A stretch of 64,000 nt of DNA from DASSSY01 sp035708205. GTDB lineage: Bacteria > Bacteroidota > Bacteroidia > Chitinophagales > Chitinophagaceae. Location of the stretch: contig DASSSY010000008.1 of NCBI GenBank assembly GCA_035708205.1, positions 62,001 through 126,000 on the forward strand, given 5' to 3'. A program made the translations under genes and the position numbers. Below the pieces are notes generated by a model. That model searched no databases and was not told the origin of the DNA. It worked only from the letters and a program-made list of their open reading frames with translations. Below, in pieces: positions 27,794 to 34,884 of the stretch (positions within the stretch are counted from its first letter, which is position 1; each line of letters opens with the position of its first letter).

Positions 27794-28651
27794 TTAAGCG
27801 ACGATTTCACCGCCGTTTGGATGTAATACCTGTCCTGCAATATAAACGGCGTCATCACTGGCTAAAAATAAAAAACAAGGCGCTATTTCATTAGGTTGTC
27901 CGGCCCTGCCCATCGGCGTATCGCTTCCAAACTTCGAAACTTCCTTCGGACTTAATGATGATGCGATCAGGGGCGTCCAGACCGGGCCCGGCGCAACGGC
28001 ATTTACCCGGATCCCTTTTTTGATCAGATTAATGGCCAGGCTTCTTGTAAAAGACAGGATAGCCCCTTTGCTGGCGGCATAATCCATCAGGTGCGGGCTT
28101 CCGCGAAAAGCGGTAACCGAGGTGGTATTGATTATCGAAGATCCCGGTTTCAAATGGGGAACCGTATATTTTGTCATCCAGAAGCATGAGTAAAAATTGG
28201 TCGCGAACGTTCTCATGAGCTGCTCGGAAGATATATTACCGATGTCATCAATTTCCCAATGTACCGCGGCGTTATTGATCAATATGTCAATACGGCCGAA
28301 TGCATTCATAGTGGTCTCGACGACGTTTTCACAGTTCTGCTCGTTGCTTAGATCGGCCGCTATTACCCGGCACCGGCGCCCTGACCGCTCAATTTCATGT
28401 TTTGTTTCCAGCGCGTCATCGTTTTCGTTTAAATAAACGATGACGATATCAGAACCTTCACGGGCAAACAATTTTGCCGTAGCTTTGCCTATGCCGCTAT
28501 CTCCGCCGCTGATAATGGTCACTTTTCCTTTAAGCTTCTGGTGGTTTTGAAAATGTTCAGGATTTGATTCGGGAACAGGGGTCATGTCCGTTTCTTTTCC
28601 CGGTTTGGCCTGGGTTTGTGCTGGACGGACCTTTCTTGTTTCTGTGCTCAT
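27794..28651 (-). CDS. SDR family oxidoreductase (YghA-type)
   Basis: A 285-aa short-chain dehydrogenase/reductase from the ATG at 28649-28651 (MSTETRKVRP). A 40-residue polar, Pro/Gln-rich extension precedes the Rossmann fold. The NAD(P)-binding TGxxxGIG motif reads SGGDSGIG; further motifs are INNAA, the catalytic Ser in NTTSVTAF, and YAASKG. The N-terminal extension is typical of YghA-like glucose/ribitol dehydrogenase relatives often found with stress genes. The substrate cannot be told. It is 17 bp downstream of the DUF6496 gene on the same strand. Confidence 0.9.
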   Translation of the reverse strand: MSTETRKVRPAQTQAKPGKETDMTPVPESNPEHFQNHQKLKGKVTIISGGDSGIGKATAKLFAREGSDIVIVYLNENDDALETKHEIERSGRRCRVIAADLSNEQNCENVVETTMNAFGRIDILINNAAVHWEIDDIGNISSEQLMRTFATNFYSCFWMTKYTVPHLKPGSSIINTTSVTAFRGSPHLMDYAASKGAILSFTRSLAINLIKKGIRVNAVAPGPVWTPLIASSLSPKEVSKFGSDTPMGRAGQPNEIAPCFLFLASDDAVYIAGQVLHPNGGEIVA

Positions 28652-28668
28652 ACCGTTCAATTTTATTA

Positions 28669-28917
28669 TTATTTGTCTGACGGCTTTTTTGATTTTTTCC
28701 TTTTTGACTCATCTGATTTTTCAGACGGGTCATCTGAGGACTCATCTCTCTTTTTCGGAACCTTTGCCCCTTCCTCCCGGGCTTCCGACAAGCCTATTGC
28801 TATGGCCTGTTCGCGGGAAGTGACTTTTTCACCGCTGCTGCTTTTCAGCTTACCTTCCTTCATTTCATGCAATGCCTTTTCTACTTTTTCCTGGGCTTTT
28901 TTTGAATACTTTGCCAT
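28669..28917 (-). CDS. DUF6496-like small basic/acidic protein
   Basis: An 82-aa protein with a helical N-terminus, MAKYSKKAQEKVEKALHEMK, the segment GKLKSSSGEKVTSREQAIAI, and GLSEAREEGAKVPKK, followed by a disordered Ser/Asp/Lys tail. This pattern matches small proteins annotated as DUF6496, which have no known function. It precedes the SDR gene by 17 bp on the same strand and is probably co-transcribed with it. Confidence 0.7.
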   Translation of the reverse strand: MAKYSKKAQEKVEKALHEMKEGKLKSSSGEKVTSREQAIAIGLSEAREEGAKVPKKRDESSDDPSEKSDESKRKKSKKPSDK

Positions 28918-29667
28918 GATTGATATTTTTTCGAATGAAACAATGATATCGTGTCAAAAATGTTTCCAAGATGTATGCCAAACCGTTTGCGCCGGGAAGG
29001 CTATTACCGTAAAAATCCTGTTTCTCGTTAGTATTTAAGCAAAACAAAGTCTTGAAAGCATAGCTAAGACACTATTTATACGATAACAAGGCTATGTGAT
29101 AAGAAAAAGCTAAATAGATATCTGCTTGGATTCATTTGTTTGGGCTTGTTTATTCCGTGTAAGTTGCTATACGCCTGTATAAGTTAATACACGCCTGAAA
29201 CCTTATCCTGTTCTGGATAAGCAAAATGGACCCAGAAAAGCTGGTTTTACGCTATAACAAAATGCAATTGATAAGCTGCCAACCTACCGGCTTCCAGCCT
29301 GCAATTACTTTGCTGCCGGCCGGAAGCATTTGATAACCTGTGTTTCAATAGCGTTTCCGCTTCTCTTCAAAAGACAGGAAGATGTTATGTTAAATAAAAA
29401 GGACATAAGGATATACATGCCGCTAACCGGAGGAGAGGAGGTCATGTCGCGACCGGGTAAATTGAATAGAAGCGCTGCGAAAAGCCTTTTCGCAACTTAA
29501 TATATTTACGGAGATCAAAGATGCGGATATCGTAAACTGTTGACGTTGGCCTAGGACGTTCGGCCAGTAAATTTCCAGCGATAACGTTTTGACTACAACA
29601 ATCGCAGATCTGATTACATCTGTTTCTCGAGGACGCCTCATCTTTGCATAAACGAAAAAGATAAAGA
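28918..29667. other. 750-bp gap, with a tandem 20-bp direct repeat
   Basis: No gene is seen between DUF6496 (-) and the NmrA-type gene (+). Two imperfect 20-bp direct repeats lie back to back at 29158-29177 and 29178-29197 (16 of 20 identical, sharing ACGCCTG at the end). They look like a tandem operator. The rest is unremarkable. Confidence 0.4.
29158..29197. promoter_or_regulatory. tandem 20-bp direct repeat, possible operator
   Basis: The two 20-bp units agree at 16 positions and have a period of about two helical turns, as do binding sites of AraC-type regulators. An AraC-type gene lies at 32284-33192 in the same gene group. The link is inferred from spacing only. Confidence 0.3.
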
Positions 29668-30582
29668 ATGAAAATTGTATTAACAGGATCATTAGGTCAT
29701 ATCGGCAAGCCCCTGGCACAAGATCTGGTTCAGAAAGGCCATGATGTTACGGTCATTAGCAGTCGTGCAGAAAAGCAAAAAGGAATTCAGGAAACGGGGG
29801 CATTTCCCGCTATCGGCCATCTGGAAGATGCGGATTTCCTGGCGACGGTCTTTACGGGTGCGGATGCCGTATATTGCATGACCCCGACACCCGGTTCATT
29901 TTTTCATAATATCGATCTGGTGGCGCATTATCTCAAATTTGGCCCGAATTATCTGCAGGCCATTCACCGTTCAGGGGTAAAAAGGATCGTACAGCTCAGC
30001 AGCGTTGGTGCGCATACGGACCAGGGTAACGGTATACTTCGTTACGCGTATGAGACAGAGCGTATTTTGAAACAATTGGCTCCGGAAGTTTCCATTACTT
30101 TTATGCGGCCCGTCGGGTTTTATTACAATTTGCTGGCTTTTATTCCGGAGATAAAAGAAAAAGGTGTTATGGTATCCAACTATGGCGGGGAGGATAAGAA
30201 ACCCTGGGTGTCCCCGTTAGATATTGCTGCGGCCTGCGCAGAGGAATTAACTGATCTCCTGCCTGGAAAAAGAAAAATACGGTATGTCGCCAGCGATGAG
30301 CTGAGCTGCAATGACATAGCCGGCATTTTGGGAGCAGCCGTCGGCCGTCCGGAATTAAAATGGCAGGTCATTTCCGATGGGCAAATGCTGGGCAGACTAA
30401 CGGAAGCAGGTATGTATCCGGATACGGCCCGCGGATTTGTAGAAATGAACGCCAACATGCAAAGTGGCAAATTATATGAAGATTATTATCGTCACAAACC
30501 TGTACTGGGCACAAGAAAAATGACGGATTTTGCCGGAGAATTTGCGAAAGCGTATTATCAGGAATCATTTCATAATAACTAA
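29668..30582 (+). CDS. NmrA-like NAD(P)-binding protein
   Basis: A 304-aa Rossmann-fold protein. The dinucleotide-binding motif near the N-terminus is VLTGSLGHIGKPLAQ. The sequence continues with FTGADAVYCMTPTPGS and VKRIVQLSSVGAH, and lacks the canonical YxxxK, as usual for NmrA and atypical SDRs (PF05368/PF13460). Members act as redox sensors or as reductases of unknown substrates. It is followed at 9 bp by an SDR gene, then another SDR and an AraC regulator, forming a four-gene + strand group. Confidence 0.85.
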   Translation: MKIVLTGSLGHIGKPLAQDLVQKGHDVTVISSRAEKQKGIQETGAFPAIGHLEDADFLATVFTGADAVYCMTPTPGSFFHNIDLVAHYLKFGPNYLQAIHRSGVKRIVQLSSVGAHTDQGNGILRYAYETERILKQLAPEVSITFMRPVGFYYNLLAFIPEIKEKGVMVSNYGGEDKKPWVSPLDIAAACAEELTDLLPGKRKIRYVASDELSCNDIAGILGAAVGRPELKWQVISDGQMLGRLTEAGMYPDTARGFVEMNANMQSGKLYEDYYRHKPVLGTRKMTDFAGEFAKAYYQESFHNN

Positions 30583-30590
30583 AAATAAAA

Positions 30591-31316
30591 ATGATGAGAA
30601 CCGTATTGATCTCTGGAGCCAATCAGGGAATTGGCTTTGAAACAGCCCGGCAGCTGGCACGATCGGGCTGTTTTGTGTATTTAGGCAGCAGAACTAAAAG
30701 CAATGGCGAACAGGCCGTAAGTAAATTAAAAGAATCGGGAATTTCAAATATAGCATGGATGGAATTGGATGTTACGGACGTCCATTCCGTCAAGCGGGCC
30801 CGCCAGGAACTGGAAAGCCAAACGGGCGTTTTGGATGTATTGATCAATAATGCCGGCATCGCCGGAGAGCAGCCACAAAATATGTCTGCCGGTGACATGG
30901 GAAATTTGCGAAATGTATTTGAAACCAATTTTTTCGGCGTCGTCCGAACTACGCAACAATTTATTCCGCTTTTAAAAAGATCAAGCCGGCCGGTCATCAT
31001 CAATGTATCCAGCGAAATGGGCTCCCTGGCCACTCAAAGCCATACAAAAAATCCCAACCGTGGATCATATGACGCTTATAGTTGTTCCAAAGCGGCGTTG
31101 AATGCTTTTACGGTTATGCTGTCCAATGAACTTATGAGCGCCGGTTTTAGGATAAACAGTGTGACGCCGGGCTATACGGCCACTAACCTGAATCAGTACC
31201 AAGGCGCCAAAACACCTGAAGAGGGCGCAAGCGCGATCGTTAAATATGTCACCATGCCGGAAAGCGAAATGGCGTCCGGAAAGTTTTTTAATGGAGACGG
31301 TGAGATTCCCTGGTAA
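30591..31316 (+). CDS. SDR family oxidoreductase
   Basis: A 241-aa classical short-chain dehydrogenase. The motifs are SGANQGIGFETA (NADP-binding Gly motif), INNAGIAGEQ, the catalytic Ser in INVSSEMGSL, and YDAYSCSKAALNAF with the catalytic Tyr and Lys. It resembles carbonyl reductase-like SDRs acting on small aldehydes or ketones; the substrate is unknown. It starts 9 bp after the NmrA gene; a second ATG immediately follows the first (30591 and 30594). Confidence 0.9.
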   Translation: MMRTVLISGANQGIGFETARQLARSGCFVYLGSRTKSNGEQAVSKLKESGISNIAWMELDVTDVHSVKRARQELESQTGVLDVLINNAGIAGEQPQNMSAGDMGNLRNVFETNFFGVVRTTQQFIPLLKRSSRPVIINVSSEMGSLATQSHTKNPNRGSYDAYSCSKAALNAFTVMLSNELMSAGFRINSVTPGYTATNLNQYQGAKTPEEGASAIVKYVTMPESEMASGKFFNGDGEIPW

Positions 31317-31503
31317 AGATATTGCCCGGAAATCTTTATTTTCGTAGTGAACTACAAATTGTAAGCTATTTGCACGAGGAGCCATTCATCAAGAGATATT
31401 ACGCGAACGTAAATCCTTATCGTCAGGCTTTGAACCAAGTCGGAATGCTAAACAAGATATCAATTAAACTATTGCAAATTCTAAACGGAAAAACACGCAT
31501 AAG

Positions 31504-32268
31504 ATGAGCACAAAAAATAAAACGGCTTTAATTACCGGCGGTAGCCGGGGCCTGGGGCGTAATATGGCCCTGGCCATTGCAAAAAAAGGGATCGATGTGG
31601 CGATTACCTATCATACCAATCAGCCGGAGGCGGAAAAAGTAGCGGCGGAGGTCCGGGCGCTGGGACAAAAAGCCTGTATCTTCCGGCTCGATACCCGTAA
31701 TACCCGGCAGTTTGATGATTTCGTTACACAGCTCACCGGAACCCTTCAGGAACAAAACGGCAACCCTAATATTGATTTCCTGATCAATAATGCGGGTACG
31801 GCGCTTTATGCACCGGCTGGTGATACGACGGAAGAGCAGCTCGACGACATTTTCAATATTCATTATAAAGGGGTTTTCTTCCTGACTCAGAAGCTGTTGC
31901 CCCGTTTGAACGATGGCGGCGGCATCATTAATATTTCATCAGGGCTGACGAGAATTATTATCCCCGGCTCTTCGGTATATGGCTCCGTGAAAGCCGCGGT
32001 GGAGGTTTATACGCGTTACCTGGCAAAGGAGCTGGGCGGGCGGAAAATCCGGGTGAATGTTGTCGCCCCGGGTGCTATTGAAACGGATTTCGGTGGCGGA
32101 CATACCCGTGATAATAAAGAGATCAATAGCCGGATCGCCGCCATGACCGCTTTAGGACGTGTTGGCCTGCCGGATGACATTGGCGGTGTGGTTGCCTTTT
32201 TGTGTACGGAAGATGCTTATTGGATCAATGGACAGCGTATTGAGGCCTCCGGCGGACAATCGCTTTAA
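31504..32268 (+). CDS. SDR family oxidoreductase (3-oxoacyl-ACP reductase-like)
   Basis: A 254-aa classical SDR. The motifs are ITGGSRGLGRNMA, FLINNAGTALY, the catalytic Ser in NISSGLTRI, and YGSVKAAVEVYTRYLA with the YxxxK pair, then NVVAPGAIETDF and the C-terminal GQRIEASGGQSL. It resembles FabG-type reductases but lies outside any fatty acid cluster, so a detoxification or secondary role is more likely. It is followed by the AraC regulator gene at 15 bp. Confidence 0.9.
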   Translation: MSTKNKTALITGGSRGLGRNMALAIAKKGIDVAITYHTNQPEAEKVAAEVRALGQKACIFRLDTRNTRQFDDFVTQLTGTLQEQNGNPNIDFLINNAGTALYAPAGDTTEEQLDDIFNIHYKGVFFLTQKLLPRLNDGGGIINISSGLTRIIIPGSSVYGSVKAAVEVYTRYLAKELGGRKIRVNVVAPGAIETDFGGGHTRDNKEINSRIAAMTALGRVGLPDDIGGVVAFLCTEDAYWINGQRIEASGGQSL

Positions 32269-32283
32269 ACCGATAGCTTCGTG

Positions 32284-33192
32284 ATGCCGCATACAAGGCC
32301 CGTAAGGATAAAAACGATCAGTGAGCTCCACCGTCTGCGCGGGTTGCCCCGGCCGGAACATCCGCTCATCAGCGTAGTGGATTATTCAGCCATGGGGCCG
32401 GGAGAGAATATGTCCATAACTATGGATTTCTATTCGGTCGCCGTAAAAAGAGGCGTAGGAAAGTTGTTCTACGGGCAGCAGCAATATGATTTTGATGAAG
32501 GTGTCCTGTATTTTTTAGCGCCTCATCAGGTCCTGCGGTCCAACCCTGAAGCGGGCAGCCTTCAAGAAAGATCAGGATGGATTTTATATTTTCATCCCGA
32601 CTTTTTATGGAATACGCCTTTGGCCAGGACCATTAAGCAGTACGATTTTTTTGATTATTCGGTACACGAAGCGTTGTTCCTTTCTCAAAAGGAAGAAGAG
32701 GTCATTCATGGAATTATCCGGAATATCAAACAAGAGTATCATTCCAATATCGATAAATTCAGCCAGAACATTATCATCTCGCAAATAGAGACCCTGTTAA
32801 GCTATTCTCAACGTTTTTACGAACGCCAGTTCATAACCCGGAAAGTAACCAACCACCAGATACTTGACCGGTTGGAAAGTTTATTGGACGACTGCTTCAA
32901 CAGCGGTGACGCAGGAGCGAAAGGGCTGCCCGGGGTACGGTTCATAGCGGATACCCTGAATGTTTCGCCCGGATACCTGAGCGGGCTGCTCAAAAGCCTC
33001 ACCGGGAAAAGCACCCAGGAGCATATTCATGAAAAGCTTATCGAAAAGGCGAAAGAGAGGCTTTCGACGACTGCTTTATCGGTCAGTGAGATTGCTTATG
33101 AGCTTGGTTTTGAACATTCGCAGTCTTTCAGTAAATTATTTAAAAGCAAAACCAATCAAACTCCTTTGGCGTTTAGACGGTCGTTCAACTGA
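32284..33192 (+). CDS. AraC family transcriptional regulator
   Basis: A 302-aa protein with an N-terminal cupin-like sensor region and a C-terminal AraC-type double helix-turn-helix (about residues 200-300): FIADTLNVSPGYLSGLLK, then ALSVSEIAYELGFEHSQSFS and KSKTNQTPLAFRRS. It most likely regulates the adjacent oxidoreductase genes. The ATG at 32284 is preferred; a GTG lies directly before it. The gene ends well before the strong terminator at 33371-33410. Confidence 0.92.
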   Translation: MPHTRPVRIKTISELHRLRGLPRPEHPLISVVDYSAMGPGENMSITMDFYSVAVKRGVGKLFYGQQQYDFDEGVLYFLAPHQVLRSNPEAGSLQERSGWILYFHPDFLWNTPLARTIKQYDFFDYSVHEALFLSQKEEEVIHGIIRNIKQEYHSNIDKFSQNIIISQIETLLSYSQRFYERQFITRKVTNHQILDRLESLLDDCFNSGDAGAKGLPGVRFIADTLNVSPGYLSGLLKSLTGKSTQEHIHEKLIEKAKERLSTTALSVSEIAYELGFEHSQSFSKLFKSKTNQTPLAFRRSFN

Positions 33193-33370
33193 TGGAAAGG
33201 ATCATGATCATAAAAACAGTATCCCGGACCTTGTTTCGATGCTGCCTTAATTTATAAAAAGGGCACATGGCGGTCGTAAATAGGTATAGCCGGGCATAAC
33301 TTTTCCAAAACAGGTAAAGTTGTGGAGCGCCTGGTGGCGGAAGCCTTCATGAGGGTGAAAGGGTGATATT

Positions 33371-33410
33371 AAGGAAGAGGGTAGCTATCATGCTATCCTC
33401 TTCCTTTTTT
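33371..33410 (+). terminator. intrinsic terminator of the SDR/AraC gene group
   Basis: The stem AAGGAAGAGGGTA at 33371-33383 pairs with TATCCTCTTCCTT at 33394-33406 (one G-T pair), followed by a T run. This is a classic Rho-independent terminator on the + strand. Confidence 0.8.
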
Positions 33411-33482
33411 ATCTGATCCGCTCTATCGGTGATCATTAATCGATTTAAATATCGTCGGCATAAGTGATGGATTATCCTCAAA

Positions 33483-33515
33483 TAAAAAGCCCCATGCTAT
33501 AGCACAGGGCCTTTT
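33483..33515 (-). terminator. terminator, apparently the original one of tRNA-Pro
   Basis: Read on the - strand, an AAAAGGCCC stem with a central TGCTATAGCA palindrome is followed by GGGGCTTTTT. It lies directly beside the distal 16-bp copy of the tRNA-Pro 3' end at 33520-33535, in the same orientation. Before insertion of the island it would have stood immediately after tRNA-Pro. Confidence 0.65.
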
Positions 33516-33519
33516 AGAT

Positions 33520-33535
33520 GTCGGGAAGACAGGAT
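33520..33535. repeat. attachment site copy distal to the integrase
   Basis: The 16 bases GTCGGGAAGACAGGAT are identical, in the same orientation, to 50307-50322, the 3' end of tRNA-Pro(UGG). The match ends sharply on both sides. This is the expected duplication made by integration into a tRNA gene. Confidence 0.8.
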
Positions 33536-33595
33536 GAATACCCGTCATTCTAAACCATTGATAATTAATTTCTTACTACCAAACCAAAAAAAAGA

Positions 33596-33614
33596 GGGCC
33601 ACGAATAGGGCACT
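33596..33614. repeat. 19-bp repeat near distal island end
   Basis: GGGCCACGAATAGGGCACT is identical to 50187-50205, in the same orientation, lying 61 bp inside the distal boundary. It is a candidate integrase arm-type binding site. Confidence 0.6.
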
Positions 33615-33770
33615 AAATGAACGGCCTCATCATGTTTGCCTTTATTTTGATGGTTTCAATGAGCATTGTAACAGCAAATGTAAGAAAAAGGATTCAAATC
33701 CTTCGGTTCGTGGCCATTCTGTCTGTGCCGCCAGCAGGCTGATCCAATACCGCTTGATGGCCTATTTATA

Positions 33771-33821
33771 GTTCTCGTCTGCGATAATATACGCATTTCG
33801 GGTATTAACGCAGACGAAAAC
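33771..33821. repeat. 18-bp imperfect inverted repeat hairpin
   Basis: Bases 33771-33788 pair with 33804-33821 at 16 of 18 positions, with a 15-base loop. The core TCGTCTGCG/CGCAGACGA is perfect. It lies in the gene-free distal end of the island and may be a terminator or recombination-related structure. Confidence 0.45.
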
Positions 33822-33905
33822 TTAGCGGTGAGGCGTTCTTTTCTGTCTGTCAGGAGCATCAATCCCGATAAATGATTGATGGTTTTCAATCCTTCGGTCA
33901 ATGTT

Positions 33906-34072
33906 CCATTCGGCTCACCGATAGGCAGCCAAAATGCAGCGTGGCGGCAAACCCAAATTTTGCCAAAAAATACGATCCGCCGCTTGGCGGATGGAGATTT
34001 TTTGAAGCAAACTCGTCCCAATTTGGGTTTGCCTCGGGCGGCCATACCTTCGCCGGCGGGGGAGCCGAATGG
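33906..34072. repeat. nested inverted repeats, possible small palindromic element
   Basis: Three nested pairs share one centre: CCATTCGGCTC at 33906-33916 with its complement at 34062-34072; GGCAAACCCAAATT at 33946-33959 with 34020-34033; and ATCCGCC/GGCGGAT at 33975-33992. The whole 167-bp stretch can fold into one long interrupted stem. It carries no convincing coding frame. Confidence 0.55.
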
Positions 34073-34109
34073 TAATTTTTTGAAGTCCTTTTACCCAGCT
34101 ATCTTTGTT

Positions 34110-34853
34110 TCAGGCTAACATTTTTTCTAACTTCGTTTTCCACTTCTCCCAGTCTCGCATTTCTTTAGTTTGTAAATCGAAAAACTTCTGTGTATGGTCA
34201 TGATGTATTAAATGACAGAGCTCGTGTATAATAACATACTCAATGCAGCCCTTTGGGGCTTTAATCAGTTCAGGATTAATAATGATTTTGCCTTTAGCAG
34301 TGCAACTTCCCCAACGGGTGGGCATTTTTCGAAAAGTTATGAGATATGAATTATGAGCTATGAGTTCAATATTGTGTTTAACCACAAACTTTTCAAGTAA
34401 GGGAGAGGCTATTTGTGGCAGGCGTTCCTTCGCTTTTTGCAAGTACCAATCTTCTACCAACCTTTTTGCCTTGCTTTTATCTTTTGTATAGACATTTAAA
34501 AAACCTCCGCTCATTCTTACACAATCATTTCTAACCCCTAATTCATCATTCATAATTCTTAAACGGTATTGTCGACCCAAATAAAGATGGGTTTCCCCAC
34601 TAACATATTTTCGCTTTGGCGTTTTTGGTTGAAAGGAAAGGAAAAAACTTTGCTGTTTGAGTATCCATGGCGCTTTCTTTTTTATTTTCTCTTTTACCTT
34701 CTCAATTGACGTGTCTGCCGGTGCTTTTACCAATACTTCCATTTCTGGGGTTACGGTAATGCCAAGAGATTTCCGGTTGGAATACACCAAACGAAAGTCA
34801 ATAACCTTACTGCCAAATTGAATATTACTTAGTTCTTCTTTCCCTACATTCAT
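34110..34853 (-). CDS. YgjP/SprT-type metallopeptidase (DUF45)
   Basis: A 247-aa zinc-peptidase-like protein of the YgjP family (PF01863). The C-terminal motif is CIEYVIIHELCHLIHHDH with the HExxH-type HELCH, preceded by the hallmark MPTRWGSCTAKGKI. Such genes often accompany hsdR in type I restriction loci, where their role is unproven. It is the last gene of the defence operon, 31 bp after hsdR. Two short segments (MNDELGVRN and AHNSYLI) look like insertions encoded by the same ATGA-rich micro-repeat found in intergenic gaps of this island. Confidence 0.88.
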   Translation of the reverse strand: MNVGKEELSNIQFGSKVIDFRLVYSNRKSLGITVTPEMEVLVKAPADTSIEKVKEKIKKKAPWILKQQSFFLSFQPKTPKRKYVSGETHLYLGRQYRLRIMNDELGVRNDCVRMSGGFLNVYTKDKSKAKRLVEDWYLQKAKERLPQIASPLLEKFVVKHNIELIAHNSYLITFRKMPTRWGSCTAKGKIIINPELIKAPKGCIEYVIIHELCHLIHHDHTQKFFDLQTKEMRDWEKWKTKLEKMLA

Positions 34854-34884
34854 AACTCATAATTCATCGTTCATAATTCATCGT

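Larger units (their letters stand above)
33193..33519. other. gap between AraC gene and island boundary
   Basis: No gene is seen. The stretch holds the + strand terminator at 33371-33410 and, just before the island boundary, the - strand terminator at 33483-33515. Confidence 0.5.
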
